A model generated the notes under the pieces. That model made no database searches, was not told the origin of the DNA, and worked only from the letters and a program-made list of their open reading frames with translations. A stretch of DNA of 64,000 nt, taken from contig CAIKVH010000076.1 of the NCBI GenBank assembly GCA_903830725.1, positions 1 through 64,000 on the forward strand, in the 5' to 3' direction. The DNA is from an uncultured Burkholderiales bacterium. GTDB lineage: Bacteria; Pseudomonadota; Gammaproteobacteria; Burkholderiales; Burkholderiaceae_C. The position numbers were made by a program, and so were the translations under genes. Position 1 is the first letter of the stretch. Every line of letters begins with the position of its first letter. Shown piece by piece: positions 48,044 to 58,428 of the stretch.

Positions 48044-48742
48044 ATGCACATGATTTTCCAATCTTCTCGACAACTGACTACTTACAGTTCTCGCTCTTTT
48101 ATAGATCTGGTTTTTCTTGTACTTCTGACAAATGTCCTTATCTGTTTGCTGCTCAATACAGTTTCTCTTGCACAACCTGTTCAAGATTCTAATAAATCAG
48201 AATCTGTAAAGCTTACTAAACAAGAGATAGAGGAACTTAAGTTGCAGGTCGAGAAGACTTATAAATCAGAACTTGAGGCTTGTTATCAAAAATTTGCAGT
48301 TAATAATTGCAAGAGCGATGCTTTGCAAAAGAAATATAAAGAATTATCAAGAATTCGTTTGTTAGATTTGGACTTGAAGTCAAAGGAACGAGCTCAAAAA
48401 GCGGAGGAGCTAGATAAAGAATCTCAGCTCAAAGCACTCGAACGTGAGCAAACTCAACAGGAAAAAAAGGTACAGGCAAATATTGATTATCAAAACCGAT
48501 TGAAAGAAAATCAAGATAAGAACGATCAATTTAATGCCAAATCTAGACCCTCCACTCCATCAGGAAAAGGGGAGGGACGCGAGCCTATGACCACCCCGGA
48601 AGGGGAAGCCCGTGCTCAGTTTGAGGCTAAACAACGTGAAGCTATGCTACACAAGCAAGAAGTTCTTGAAAAATTGAAAGATAAGGAGAAATCTAAATTG
48701 CAGTCAAAACCTTCTGCACCAGTTACTCCATCCTCAAATTAA
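48044..48742 (+). CDS. Secreted coiled-coil protein of unknown function
   Basis: A 232-residue protein starting at ATG 48044 (or ATG 48050), nine bases after zapE. A hydrophobic stretch (FIDLVFLVLLTNVLICLLL, about 20-40) followed by SLAQ is a signal peptide or anchor. Residues about 55-165 are highly charged and coiled-coil forming (EELKLQVEKTYKSELEACYQ). Two cysteines eight residues apart (ACYQKFAVNNC) could form a disulfide. The C-terminus is rich in Pro, Ser and Lys. I do not know its function; it resembles hypothetical proteins next to zapE in related genomes. Confidence 0.65.
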   Translation: MHMIFQSSRQLTTYSSRSFIDLVFLVLLTNVLICLLLNTVSLAQPVQDSNKSESVKLTKQEIEELKLQVEKTYKSELEACYQKFAVNNCKSDALQKKYKELSRIRLLDLDLKSKERAQKAEELDKESQLKALEREQTQQEKKVQANIDYQNRLKENQDKNDQFNAKSRPSTPSGKGEGREPMTTPEGEARAQFEAKQREAMLHKQEVLEKLKDKEKSKLQSKPSAPVTPSSN

Positions 48743-48910
48743 ATCTCTTAATAAATAACTCTTCTTAGAGCAATTGCAAAGCTAAGCTTGACCTAAAACA
48801 TTCATTGATTTACAACAAGCCGTTATACTTGAGGTGCATGAAAATCAACTTTCGTTGATGATTCTTCAAACCCACTATTGGTTACTGCATTACTAAATTA
48901 CTCACTCTTG

Positions 48911-51052
48911 ATGTCCTCTGAAAACACCTCTGAATTTATCGGCCTTGTGCAAAGTGCCTTTTCATCAGAGGGTGTGTTGGCACGTAACACATCTCATTTT
49001 CAGCCGCGCGAGGGCCAAACTGAAATGGCTTTGGCTGTTGCCAAAACATTACAAACGGGGGGAAGTTTGGTGGTAGAGGCGGGCACTGGAGTTGGAAAAA
49101 CTTTTGCATACCTTGTGCCTGCTCTTCTTAGTGGCGAGCGCGTTTTACTATCTACCGCTACTAAGACTTTGCAAGATCAACTCTTTTCCAGAGATCTTCC
49201 GCAACTTGTCAAAGTACTCCGGTTGCCTCTAAAAATTGCCCTACTTAAAGGGCGTTCAAGTTATTTGTGCCAACAGCGTCTTCAAACCCATGGGCGCGAG
49301 CATAACTTAAGCGATAAAGGAAGCATTAAGACTCTGGGTTTAGTCCGGGAGTGGGCTAAGACAACGCAAACTGGAGACTTAGCCGAATTGGTGGGCCTTG
49401 AAGAGCGCTCCGCTTTGTGGCCACTGATCACCTCTTCACGCGAGAATTGCTTAGGCTCCACCTGTCCAGAACACAAAGCATGTTTTGTAAATGCCGCTCG
49501 TAAACAAGCGCTTAGCGCTGACATCGTTGTTATCAATCACCACCTATTTTTTGCGGACCTCTCCGTTAAAGAGTCCGGTATGGCAGAGTTATTGCCAAGT
49601 GTTCGAGTAGTTATTTTCGATGAAGCTCATCAGCTTAATGAAACAGGTACCCAGTTCTTAGGAGAGCAATTAAGCATTGCCCAACTCTTAGACCTGGTCC
49701 GAGATATCCTAGCAAGTGGATTGACTACGGCTGCTGGACTTTGTGATTGGCAAAAAATATGCGGTGATTTTGAGAAATCGGTCAGAGATTTTAGGTTGTG
49801 CATTGGCACCCAGACTTCGAGTTCTAGGCTACGGTGGACTGAACTTATTCCTGAAGGGGTTGATGGCGATGAGTGGCAAAGTAGTCTTGAGTCACTACAT
49901 ACTGCTTTTAATAATGCCATTAGCGCACTGGATACGGTAAGTGAGCTTGCCCCTGAGTTCCCTCGCTTAAGCGAACGTGTAACACAGGCCAAGCGAACTC
50001 TTAAACACTTTGCATCCTCCCCCAAGCAAGACCAAGTTAGATGGGTTGAGATTGGGCAGATGGCGAGATTGGTAGAGGCCCCGTTGGATATTGCTTTAGT
50101 TGTTCAAGAAAAAATGTTAGGTCTTAAAAATGAACAACAAAAGACATCGTCCCTAAATGAGATAAATTCAGATCTGAATGCTGATTCAAATGGTAGCTTT
50201 GACTCTACAGATAGCCAGCAAATTAGTTTACCAAGAAGTTGGATTTTCACATCAGCCACCCTTGGTAATGATGAAACGTTGAGTTGGTTTACCAAACCTT
50301 GTGGTCTTGAGAGCAGTCAAATCCTTCAAGTTCAAAGTCCGTTTGATTATCCAAATCAAGCGCTCTTGTACATCCCTAAGGATATGGTCAAGCCTAGTGA
50401 CCCAAAGCACTCATTCGAAGTCTGCGAGCTGGCCAAAGAGATCATCAATCGACTTGGTGGACGGACATTGGTTTTGACTACTACAAATCGGGCTTTGAAA
50501 TTTATAGGAGATGAATTAGAAAACTATTACTCACAAAATAATGAAAAAGGGGTGATCGAAGTTTTGGTTCAAGGCAACCTGCCCAAGCGCTTTTTGATGG
50601 ACCGTTTTCGCTCAAGCCTTGATTGCCCATCTGGAAGTGGAGATTCAAGCGCTACTAAAGGGGCTGTACTGGTTGCAACAGCTAGTTTTTGGGAGGGATT
50701 TGATGTGCCTGGGGATGCGTTGCAAGCTGTGATTATTGATAAATTACCCTTTCCGCCCCCAACGGATCCGTTGGTCGAGGCTCGGTGTAACCGTATCGAA
50801 CGAGAGGGAGGGAGCTCCTTTAACGAGTACTCAGTTCCGGAGGTTGCCGTTGCCCTTAAACAAGGAGCCGGACGGTTGATTCGGCGTGAAAGCGATACGG
50901 GAGTACTGGTAATTTGCGATAGCCGATTAATGAGCACAGGCTATGGTCGTCGCTTGATCAAGGGATTGCCCCCTATGAAGCATGAAGAGCAAATGCAGGG
51001 GTTGCTTAGTTTCTTGGAGCAAATGAACGAATCGCGGGAACAGATTGACTAG
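48911..51052 (+). CDS. DinG/YoaA-type Fe-S DNA helicase
   Basis: A 713-residue XPD-like superfamily 2 helicase. The start is ATG 48911 (MSSENTSEF); a TTG 33 bases earlier is in frame. It has Walker A EAGTGVGKTFAY, four candidate [4Fe-4S] cysteines (SYLCQQRL and ENCLGSTCPEHKACF), Walker B/DEAH in IFDEAHQLN, and motif VI QGAGRLIRRESD. A serine/asparagine-rich loop sits near residue 415. It unwinds DNA with 5'-3' polarity in repair of R-loops or stalled forks. YoaA is as likely as DinG. Confidence 0.92.
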   Translation: MSSENTSEFIGLVQSAFSSEGVLARNTSHFQPREGQTEMALAVAKTLQTGGSLVVEAGTGVGKTFAYLVPALLSGERVLLSTATKTLQDQLFSRDLPQLVKVLRLPLKIALLKGRSSYLCQQRLQTHGREHNLSDKGSIKTLGLVREWAKTTQTGDLAELVGLEERSALWPLITSSRENCLGSTCPEHKACFVNAARKQALSADIVVINHHLFFADLSVKESGMAELLPSVRVVIFDEAHQLNETGTQFLGEQLSIAQLLDLVRDILASGLTTAAGLCDWQKICGDFEKSVRDFRLCIGTQTSSSRLRWTELIPEGVDGDEWQSSLESLHTAFNNAISALDTVSELAPEFPRLSERVTQAKRTLKHFASSPKQDQVRWVEIGQMARLVEAPLDIALVVQEKMLGLKNEQQKTSSLNEINSDLNADSNGSFDSTDSQQISLPRSWIFTSATLGNDETLSWFTKPCGLESSQILQVQSPFDYPNQALLYIPKDMVKPSDPKHSFEVCELAKEIINRLGGRTLVLTTTNRALKFIGDELENYYSQNNEKGVIEVLVQGNLPKRFLMDRFRSSLDCPSGSGDSSATKGAVLVATASFWEGFDVPGDALQAVIIDKLPFPPPTDPLVEARCNRIEREGGSSFNEYSVPEVAVALKQGAGRLIRRESDTGVLVICDSRLMSTGYGRRLIKGLPPMKHEEQMQGLLSFLEQMNESREQID

Positions 51053-51078
51053 TTTAGAGGTGACTTCTTTTGCAAATA

Positions 51079-51906
51079 TTACTTACCGAAACTAAACCAG
51101 CTTTTGTTAGTGCCAGATTTTTCATTAATTTTTTTGCCAAAATACTCACTACGAGGGAATGACTGCTGGAGGACACGAACGGTGTCCTCTTTTAATTGTT
51201 GCAGTCCCAGGGCGTTGTAACTATTGATCATGATGATTAGGGCCTCCTCAATTACGGGCACCTCTTGATAGTCTGAGATTGCCGCCTTAGCACGGTTAAT
51301 GGCTGCTACGTAGGCCCCCTTTTTAAAGTAATACCTGGCTACAGCTACTTCTGACTTAGCGAGCGTATTGATAATGAAGCGCATACGCAAAGCCGCATCG
51401 GGTGCATATTTAGATTCTGGAAAACGAACAACAACCTCCTTAAAAGACTCAAATGATTGTTTAGCAGCCTTTTGATCACGCTCTGATAAATCTTGATTGA
51501 AATAGCGAGCAAAAAATCCAAGATCGTCGTTGAAGTTCACTATCCCACGAAGATAAAACGCATAATCTAGAGCCGGACTCGATGGGTTCAGCTTGATAAA
51601 CCGGTCTATGGTGCTAACAGCCAAAGCGGGCTCAGCGTTTTTGTATTGCGCAAAGGCCTTTTCAAGCTGAGCTTGCTGCGCTAGGGTCGTGCCAGCAGCA
51701 CGGCCCTCTAATTTTTCGTAGTAACCAATTGCCTTTTCGTAGGAATGGTTCTCCATTTGCTCCTTGGCTTCTGAGTAGAGCCTATCAGTAGTCCAACCCA
51801 CAGTCATATCTGCATCATTGGCGCAACCCCCGAGCAACAGGGCAATCCAAAAGCAAGGCAAGAATATTGAGCGGGGTAAGGAGGATAATGGCAGTCTTCT
51901 GAACAC
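51079..51906 (-). CDS. bamD: Outer membrane assembly lipoprotein BamD
   Basis: A 275-residue lipoprotein of the BAM complex. The lipobox is LLGGC near residue 27, then TPR-type repeats (YSEAKEQMENHSYEKAIGYYEKLE; YAFYLRGIVNFN; ALRMRFIINTLA). The start is GTG 51906. Only 12 bases separate it from the proposed start of the divergent rluD. Serine/lysine-rich ending (NKSWFSFGK). Confidence 0.93.
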   Translation of the reverse strand: MFRRLPLSSLPRSIFLPCFWIALLLGGCANDADMTVGWTTDRLYSEAKEQMENHSYEKAIGYYEKLEGRAAGTTLAQQAQLEKAFAQYKNAEPALAVSTIDRFIKLNPSSPALDYAFYLRGIVNFNDDLGFFARYFNQDLSERDQKAAKQSFESFKEVVVRFPESKYAPDAALRMRFIINTLAKSEVAVARYYFKKGAYVAAINRAKAAISDYQEVPVIEEALIIMINSYNALGLQQLKEDTVRVLQQSFPRSEYFGKKINEKSGTNKSWFSFGK

Positions 51907-51918
51907 GGGAACTCTTTC

Positions 51919-53034
51919 TTGAAATTCAATGCCCCCCTATTATCTTCTAAGCCAGAGGCTTTGGAGCATCTTGTCCAAAAGGATTTGGATTCATTAGACA
52001 CTGAGGATTTAGGCCCAGAAATTGAGGTCAGGGAGATCTTGGTCCCAGAATCCATGCATCTTCAGCGCCTTGATGTCGTTTTAACGGCGCTTTTGCCTGA
52101 ATTTTCTCGCAATTATGTTCAGCAGTTGATATCTGATTCATGTGTAGAGCGCCTAGGTAAAGGGGGGGGGGCTAGCCTCGAATTGAGCGCTATCAACGCA
52201 CAAGTCGTTACCAAAATTGCATCCAAAGCACATGCCTTTGAGCGCTTTCGGCTCTCCTTAAAACCCTCGCCACAGGCACTTGCCTATAAGCCACAGGAGA
52301 TGGAGATCGAAGTTTTGTTTGAGGACGAATTTATCCGAGTCATCAACAAACCCGCCAATTTAGTGGTGCATCCCGCGCCTGGAAATTGGGGTGGGACGCT
52401 ACTAAATGGATTGTTATATTTGGATCCCCAACTTACCCAAGTGCCCCGAGCTGGCATTGTTCATAGGCTGGATAAGGACACAAGTGGTTTGATGGTGGTG
52501 GCAAAAACACGTGCTTGTATGGATGCTCTAGTGATTCAAATCGCTAACCGCGATGTACATAGAGAATACTTAGCTATCGCGCACCGCTCGTGGACAGGGC
52601 CGGAGGTTAAAGTGGTTGAATCGAGCATAGGTCGAGACCCTAGAAACCGCCTCAAAATGGCAGTCGTTGATTTGTTGCGTACACCGGGTAAGGCCGCAAA
52701 GACCACTTTTACATTTGTTTCCAATGGTCTTGAGTCAGCATCCGATGGTGTTCCCGTCTCTGAGGATGAGGTCTGTTTATTGCACTGCCAACTTCATACT
52801 GGTAGAACCCATCAAATTAGGGTCCATTTGTCTAGCATCGGGCATCCCATATTGGCAGATGTTGTTTACGGTGGACGGATTCACACTAGCATAAAGCGTC
52901 AGGCCTTACACGCCTACAAACTCGGGTTCGATCACCCCATGACGGGTCAGCCAATGAGCTTTAAGGCGGACTTGCCCGCGGATTTGAATGAGGCTATTAA
53001 CGCATGGTCACTCGGGTACAATATATCCTCCTAA
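51919..53034 (+). CDS. rluD: 23S rRNA pseudouridine synthase RluD
   Basis: A 371-residue pseudouridine synthase that modifies helix 69 of 23S rRNA (positions 1911, 1915 and 1917 in E. coli). The S4 domain lies at about 48-95 and the catalytic Asp in GIVHRLDKDTSG near residue 190, with GRTHQIRVH later. The start is uncertain: TTG 51919 gives an extended N-terminus, and TTG or ATG codons near 52039-52054 would still keep most of the S4 domain. A run of ten G bases lies in the S4 region and adds a Gly3 insert absent from usual relatives. Confidence 0.88.
   Translation: MKFNAPLLSSKPEALEHLVQKDLDSLDTEDLGPEIEVREILVPESMHLQRLDVVLTALLPEFSRNYVQQLISDSCVERLGKGGGASLELSAINAQVVTKIASKAHAFERFRLSLKPSPQALAYKPQEMEIEVLFEDEFIRVINKPANLVVHPAPGNWGGTLLNGLLYLDPQLTQVPRAGIVHRLDKDTSGLMVVAKTRACMDALVIQIANRDVHREYLAIAHRSWTGPEVKVVESSIGRDPRNRLKMAVVDLLRTPGKAAKTTFTFVSNGLESASDGVPVSEDEVCLLHCQLHTGRTHQIRVHLSSIGHPILADVVYGGRIHTSIKRQALHAYKLGFDHPMTGQPMSFKADLPADLNEAINAWSLGYNISS
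52162..52171 (+). repeat. Ten-G homopolymer inside rluD
   Basis: An uninterrupted G10 tract encodes part of the short GKGGGA insert in the S4 domain. The frame is intact across it, because the residues after it (VVTK, then KPSPQALAYKPQEM) align with the family. Such tracts slip readily during replication and are also common sequencing-error sites. Confidence 0.85.
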
Positions 53035-53154
53035 GCACGGCGTTATCTGAAGTTTTACCTAACCAGTTTTTTGGACTTGGGCAGGCTCTTATGGCGTCAA
53101 TCCAACTTCTGGTAATGATTTCGATCCTTATCTAATACCCCTAACTTAAATGCT

Positions 53155-53853
53155 ATGAATACCGCGGATGCCAAGCGTGTCCTCGAGACTGCGCTTATTT
53201 GTTCATCTCAACCCCTCAATCTTCGGGATATGGGGGTTTTGTTCAACGATGAGATTGCAGCTGACACCATCAAAGACCTGCTAGTGGCGTTGCAACAAGA
53301 TTGGCAACAACGAGGCGTCGAGCTATTGCAAGTTGCCACTGGATGGCGCTTTCAAAGTCGCCCCGAGATGCGTGCATATTTAGATAGACTCCATCCTGAA
53401 AAACCGCCCAAATATTCTCGAGCGGCTATGGAGACATTGGCAATCATTGCTTATCGCCAGCCCTGTACGAGGGGGGATATGGAGGATATTCGCGGAGTTG
53501 CAATTAACTCAATGGTCATCAAACAACTTGAGGACCGGGGTTGGGTTGAAGTCATTGGCCACAGAGAAACTGTTGGTCGCCCTGGACTGTACGCAACTAC
53601 GAAGCATTTTCTTGATGATTTAGGACTTAGTTCCTTAGATCAATTACCAAGCCTACAAGACCCATCTGAGTTGGGAGAATCTTTCTCAAAACTTGAGGAC
53701 TTGGTTAGCGAATCCCAGCTTGAAATGGACCTTGAGGGATCTCAAATTCAGACCTCAATTGAGCTGAGCGATGAAGGTGTTGTAGTTGCTGAGGAGTCTT
53801 CATCTGATCTGGTTGAGCATAGAGATGATTCTGCCGGTACTGAAACGGGATGA
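53155..53853 (+). CDS. scpB: Chromosome segregation protein ScpB
   Basis: A 232-residue winged-helix kleisin-associated subunit of the SMC condensin. It has [14 protein letters not shown], the second winged helix [28 protein letters not shown], and [18 protein letters not shown]. The acidic C-terminal tail (from about 165) is variable in the family. It partners ScpA, which is not in this window. Confidence 0.94.
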   Translation: MNTADAKRVLETALICSSQPLNLRDMGVLFNDEIAADTIKDLLVALQQDWQQRGVELLQVATGWRFQSRPEMRAYLDRLHPEKPPKYSRAAMETLAIIAYRQPCTRGDMEDIRGVAINSMVIKQLEDRGWVEVIGHRETVGRPGLYATTKHFLDDLGLSSLDQLPSLQDPSELGESFSKLEDLVSESQLEMDLEGSQIQTSIELSDEGVVVAEESSSDLVEHRDDSAGTETG

Positions 53854-53902
53854 TTTGCGTCCTGTTCACCCTTAATTTAACTAATCCACACAAAGAGCTG
53901 CG

Positions 53903-55267
53903 ATGACCACAAAAAAAAGAATTAAAGGTTCATCAGATGCACATACTGAGGAACCCCAAATACATGAGGCCACTCCCTCTGAGGATGGAGCTACTCCTGA
54001 CGAGGGCGTGCAATTTGAGGACGTAACCTCCGGCGCTTTTGATCACGAGGGCGCGAGCGCTACCAAACTGGGCGAGGATCACGTCTTTGAGGACGAGGAT
54101 GATTACAGGGAGGACGAAAACCATGGGGTTAAAGCTGATTCCCCCAAGCGGGTGCTTCTCCCTCAAACTGAATCCCCCAAACTGCACAAAGTACTTGCTC
54201 AGTCTGGGCTTGGCTCAAGGCTTGAGATGGAAGTGTTGATTACTCAAGGCCGAGTCATGGTCAATAATCTCCCCGCACACAAAGGACAACGAATTCAACA
54301 AGGAGATGTTGTTAAGGTCAACGGCCACGTGGTTCATTGGAGAGCTGCTCCGCCCCAGGCAAAAGTAATTGCTTATCATAAGCCGGTGGGTGAAATTGTT
54401 ACTACAGATGACCCACAAAATAGACCAACAGTTTTTAGAAAATTGCCTAGGCTCTACACCGGGAAATGGCAGTCAGTTGGACGACTAGACATTAACACCG
54501 AAGGATTGCTTCTTTTTACAAATTCTGGAGAATTGGCAAATAAACTGATGCATCCCCGATTTGGTCTTGAGCGTGAATACGCGGTAAGAGTTTTAGGTGC
54601 GCTAAAGAAGGAAGAAAAAGAACGCTTGCTTGAGGGAGTAACCCTAGATGATGGACCAGCCAATTTTGGGTCCATAGAAGACGGGGGAGGAGAGGGAGCA
54701 AATTGTTGGTACAGGGTCACAATTAAAGAAGGCCGAAACCGCGAGGTCAGACGTCTTTTTGAGTCTGTCGGTCACGCCGTGAGCCGTCTAATTCGTATCC
54801 GCTACGGGGCGATGGCGTTACCTAAAGGCCTGCAACGCGGTCATTGGATGGAGCTTGGCGAGGCTGACGTTCAGGCTCTAATGACCTTGGTTGGGCATGA
54901 AACTCATCAACAACCGATAAAAAGGGGTAAGAGAATCAGCTCCCCCAAGTCCGGTCCCAGAGCAAAATCCCCCCAGGCGGCGATGATTAAACTGGCCAAA
55001 ACGACTTCGCGATCTCGTCGTGGGGCTCCCTCTTACGTTAATCCATCTGAAATAGCCCCAAGTGATGACAAAAATAATCAAAATTCAACAAAAGTAGCCA
55101 AAACCGTTACGATCGGCGCTGACAGCTACGCCAAGCTAAGAAAAGACGCTAAAGGCCGTCGACGAGCTAATGTCAGCTCGGGTGGTTTTACTGGGGCAGG
55201 GAAAGGTGCTGATGGTTTCGTAGCCAAACCAGGCTCTAAAAAACCAGGAGGGCGTGGTCGCCCATAG
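53903..55267 (+). CDS. rluB: 23S rRNA pseudouridine 2605 synthase RluB
   Basis: A 454-residue RsuA-family synthase. An acidic disordered N-terminus (1-90) precedes the S4 domain (KLHKVLAQSGLGSRLEMEVLI). The catalytic Asp is in VGRLDINTEGLLLFTNSGEL. The signature EGRNREVRRLFE follows. A basic, Gly/Ser/Lys-rich C-terminal tail runs from about 335, ending GGRGRP. Long low-complexity tails are usual in Burkholderiales RluB. It follows scpB by 49 bases. Confidence 0.94.
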   Translation: MTTKKRIKGSSDAHTEEPQIHEATPSEDGATPDEGVQFEDVTSGAFDHEGASATKLGEDHVFEDEDDYREDENHGVKADSPKRVLLPQTESPKLHKVLAQSGLGSRLEMEVLITQGRVMVNNLPAHKGQRIQQGDVVKVNGHVVHWRAAPPQAKVIAYHKPVGEIVTTDDPQNRPTVFRKLPRLYTGKWQSVGRLDINTEGLLLFTNSGELANKLMHPRFGLEREYAVRVLGALKKEEKERLLEGVTLDDGPANFGSIEDGGGEGANCWYRVTIKEGRNREVRRLFESVGHAVSRLIRIRYGAMALPKGLQRGHWMELGEADVQALMTLVGHETHQQPIKRGKRISSPKSGPRAKSPQAAMIKLAKTTSRSRRGAPSYVNPSEIAPSDDKNNQNSTKVAKTVTIGADSYAKLRKDAKGRRRANVSSGGFTGAGKGADGFVAKPGSKKPGGRGRP

Positions 55268-55282
55268 GACTTGCCTTTTATT

Positions 55283-55309
55283 GCCAACATTTACACCGGT
55301 TTTGTTGGC
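55283..55309. terminator. Hairpin after rluB
   Basis: GCCAACA (55283-55289) and TGTTGGC (55303-55309) form a perfect 7-base stem with a 13-base loop, 16 bases past the rluB stop. No T-tract follows, so termination is only a possibility. Confidence 0.35.
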
Positions 55310-55431
55310 TATAGCCCCAAAATTACTCCAACTTGGAACGCTTAAGTCTCTTAAAAAGCTAAAATAAGAGGTTAAGGTTAATTTGATTATTTACTTTTAC
55401 TTTTAAACGATACAACAGGAAAATCTCAATC

Positions 55432-55857
55432 ATGTCTCAAGAACGTACTCTCTCCATTATCAAGCCAGACGCAGTTGCAAAAAACGTTATTGGTCAGATT
55501 TACTCTCGCTTTGAATCTGCGGGGTTGAAGGTAATTGCTTCTCGCATGAAGCACCTCTCTAAGGAAGAAGCTGAGGCTTTTTATGGAGTACACAAAGACC
55601 GTCCTTTCTTTAAAGATTTAGTCTCATTCATGATCTCCGGTCCGGTGATGATTCAAGTTTTACAAGGCCCGAACGCTATTGCAAAAAATCGCGACCTAAT
55701 GGGTGCTACGGATCCTAAGAAAGCAGACAAGGGAACTATCCGTGCTGATTTTGCGGATAGTATCGACGCAAACGCTGTGCATGGATCTGATGGTCCTGAG
55801 ACAGCGGCACAAGAAATTGCGTTCTTCTTCGCCGGACTAGAAGTCTACGGACACTAA
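55432..55857 (+). CDS. ndk: Nucleoside diphosphate kinase
   Basis: A 141-residue enzyme that balances nucleoside triphosphates. The phosphorylated His is in [12 protein letters not shown], and [17 protein letters not shown] is the typical N-terminus. Length is standard. AGGA lies before the ATG. Confidence 0.98.
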   Translation: MSQERTLSIIKPDAVAKNVIGQIYSRFESAGLKVIASRMKHLSKEEAEAFYGVHKDRPFFKDLVSFMISGPVMIQVLQGPNAIAKNRDLMGATDPKKADKGTIRADFADSIDANAVHGSDGPETAAQEIAFFFAGLEVYGH

Positions 55858-55920
55858 GCTTGGGTTCTTTGGGGCCGCTTGCATCATTAGCGATTGCGGT
55901 TCAAAAGCCAGCTAAAACAG

Positions 55921-57057
55921 ATGCCCGTTAACCTTCTTGAATTTGACCTCGAACACTTAAGCGAGTACTGCGAGAGTTTGGGGGAGAAGCGTTTTCGGGC
56001 AACTCAGCTCTTTCGTTGGATACATCAACGAGGCGCTAGCAGTTTTGATCAAATGACTGATCTTGCTAAGTCATTAAGACAAAAACTTGAGCTGAACTGC
56101 TCCGTTACGCCCTTAAAAGTACTGTCTCGACAAAATTCAAAAGACGGAACCATTAAGTGGCTCTTTGATGTCGGCGGTGGGGATGCGGTTGAGACAGTTT
56201 TTATTCCCGAGGATGATCGAGCCACGCTTTGCATCTCCTCACAAGCCGGTTGTGCCGTAGGCTGTGTATTTTGTTCAACGGGGCATCAAGGTTTTAGCAG
56301 AAACCTAACAACAGCCGAGATCCTCTCTCAGTTATGGTTTGTTGAGCATACCCTTAGACTTGAATTTGCAAAGACCGAGCGCATCATCTCTAACGTCGTT
56401 ATGATGGGGATGGGCGAGCCCCTCCAAAATTACACAGCCCTAATTCCAGCACTTAAAACAATGTTGAGTGATCATGGATACGGTATCTCACGCAGACGAC
56501 TTACTGTATCTACTTCGGGCGTTGTTCCGATGATCGAGCGCTTAGGCAATGATGCACCCGTTGCTCTTGCTGTCTCACTTCATGCACCGAATGACGCACT
56601 GAGAGACAGATTAGTGCCTTTGAATAAGAAATATCCTCTAGCCGAATTAAGGCATGCATGTGAGGAATATCTTAAAGTAGCACCCAGGGATTTCATTACA
56701 TTTGAGTACTGCATGCTCAGCGGCGTTAACGATTCACTTTCTCATGCCCAGGAACTTTTGGATTGGTTGCGACCTGGTGGTGCTTCACAAAATAGACACC
56801 TCCCCGCCAAGATCAATTTGATACCTTTCAACCCATTTCCTGCCTCTGGCTTGCTTTGCAGCTCCTCCCAGGTCGTGAAAGAGTTTGCTCAAGTGCTTCT
56901 TAATGCGGGGATCGTCACCACTATTCGAAAAACCCGTGGTGACGATATTGATGCTGCGTGCGGGCAACTTGCAGGCGAGGTACTTGACCGAACCGATGTG
57001 AATGCTAGGATGACAAAGCAGAAAATAATTCCGCTAAGACCCGTTGAAGTTAATTAA
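55921..57057 (+). CDS. rlmN: Dual-specificity rRNA/tRNA adenine C2-methyltransferase RlmN
   Basis: A 378-residue radical SAM methylase that acts on A2503 of 23S rRNA and A37 of some tRNAs. The cluster motif is CAVGCVFCS. The methyl-carrying and resolving cysteines are expected near the C-terminus ([10 protein letters not shown]) and in the radical SAM core. The start is ATG 55921; a TTG 27 bases earlier is rejected. A rodZ-like gene often found between rlmN and ispG is absent. Confidence 0.96.
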   Translation: MPVNLLEFDLEHLSEYCESLGEKRFRATQLFRWIHQRGASSFDQMTDLAKSLRQKLELNCSVTPLKVLSRQNSKDGTIKWLFDVGGGDAVETVFIPEDDRATLCISSQAGCAVGCVFCSTGHQGFSRNLTTAEILSQLWFVEHTLRLEFAKTERIISNVVMMGMGEPLQNYTALIPALKTMLSDHGYGISRRRLTVSTSGVVPMIERLGNDAPVALAVSLHAPNDALRDRLVPLNKKYPLAELRHACEEYLKVAPRDFITFEYCMLSGVNDSLSHAQELLDWLRPGGASQNRHLPAKINLIPFNPFPASGLLCSSSQVVKEFAQVLLNAGIVTTIRKTRGDDIDAACGQLAGEVLDRTDVNARMTKQKIIPLRPVEVN

Positions 57058-57106
57058 AATTTAATCCGCCCTCTCACTATCTAATAAATACTATTGAAAT
57101 CAGATC

Positions 57107-58387
57107 ATGGACCCTACCAATTCTGAAACGCACGCCCCAATCGCTTTTTCAAAACCTCTTGTCAACCACACTCGCCAAGCATGTGTGAGCTGGGGAGATA
57201 ACGTGGTCACAATTGGCGGCGGTGCTCCTGTGCGAGTTCAGTCCATGACTAACACCGACTCAGAGGACGCAATAGGAACTGCAATACAGGTGAAAGAGTT
57301 AGCCCAAGCCGGCTCTGAATTGGTACGCATCACCGTTAACACGCCTGAGGCCGCAGCAGCCGTTCCCTACATCCGCGAGCAGCTTGATAAGATGGATATT
57401 CATGTTCCCTTAATTGGCGACTTCCATTACAACGGCCACCGACTTTTAACTGACTTTCCAGAATGTGCCAAGGCCCTATCCAAGTACCGAATAAATCCAG
57501 GTAATGTTGGCAAAGGCGACAAACATGATAAACAATTTGCACAAATGATTGAGGCAGCTGTGCGTTATGACAAGGCCGTTCGTATTGGTGTGAATTGGGG
57601 GAGTCTGGATCAGGAACTGTTAGCTCGGTTGATGGACGTCAATGCTCTACGACAAACGCCGTGGGATGCTAAACAAGTTATGTATGAGGCGCTGATAACT
57701 TCTGCAGTTGAGTCCGCTCAGCTAGCTGAATCCCTAGGCTTAAGGGGCGAACAAATCATCCTTAGTTGTAAGGTAAGCGGTGTACAAGACCTGATCGCTG
57801 TTTACAGGGCGTTGTCAATGCGCTGCAACTACGCTCTGCATTTGGGACTGACCGAGGCAGGCATGGGGACCAAGGGAACTGTAGCCTCAAGCGTTGCTGT
57901 TGGTAATTTATTGCAGGAGGGCATAGGAGACACCATACGCGTTTCCTTGACCCCTCAGCCCAATGAACCTAGAACACAAGAAGTGGTTATTGCAAATGAA
58001 ATTTTGCAGTCGTTAGGTATAAGAACTTTCGTCCCAAGCGTAACAGCATGTCCCGGATGTGGTCGCACAACAAGTACTACTTTCCAAGTGCTTGCACAAG
58101 AGATCGACGAATACCTTAGGTCTCAGATGCTGGTGTGGCGCAAAGAGTATCCCGGCGTAGAGCATCTTAAGGTTGCTGTAATGGGCTGTATTGTGAATGG
58201 CCCCGGTGAGAGTAAGCACGCAGATATTGGAATTAGTTTGCCCGGTACGGGGGAAGCCCCGTCTGCGCCTGTATTTATTGACGGCGAAAAAGTACTCACT
58301 CTCAGAGGCGACTCAATAGCTCAGGAGTTTCACAAAATTGTAGATCAATACGTTAAGAAGCGTTTTGGCAAACTTGAGCCTCATTAA
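57107..58387 (+). CDS. ispG: 4-hydroxy-3-methylbut-2-enyl diphosphate synthase IspG
   Basis: A 426-residue enzyme of the MEP isoprenoid pathway. The TIM barrel opens with [12 protein letters not shown]. The C-terminal [4Fe-4S] ligands are in ACPGCGRT and GCIVNGPGE. The internal insert typical of betaproteobacterial IspG is present. Lies between rlmN and hisS. Confidence 0.97.
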   Translation: MDPTNSETHAPIAFSKPLVNHTRQACVSWGDNVVTIGGGAPVRVQSMTNTDSEDAIGTAIQVKELAQAGSELVRITVNTPEAAAAVPYIREQLDKMDIHVPLIGDFHYNGHRLLTDFPECAKALSKYRINPGNVGKGDKHDKQFAQMIEAAVRYDKAVRIGVNWGSLDQELLARLMDVNALRQTPWDAKQVMYEALITSAVESAQLAESLGLRGEQIILSCKVSGVQDLIAVYRALSMRCNYALHLGLTEAGMGTKGTVASSVAVGNLLQEGIGDTIRVSLTPQPNEPRTQEVVIANEILQSLGIRTFVPSVTACPGCGRTTSTTFQVLAQEIDEYLRSQMLVWRKEYPGVEHLKVAVMGCIVNGPGESKHADIGISLPGTGEAPSAPVFIDGEKVLTLRGDSIAQEFHKIVDQYVKKRFGKLEPH

Positions 58388-58428
58388 TACTTTTTCACCT
58401 TACTTGCTTAATTCATAATCATTAACTC

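Noticed and set aside
49630-50025. 131-codon minus-strand frame inside the DinG-type gene
   Set aside because: Shadow of the helicase reading frame; serine-rich composition is an antisense artefact.
52100-52260. Frameshift in rluD at the G10 tract
   Set aside because: Sequence on both sides aligns with RluD in the same frame; the tract only adds a short insert.
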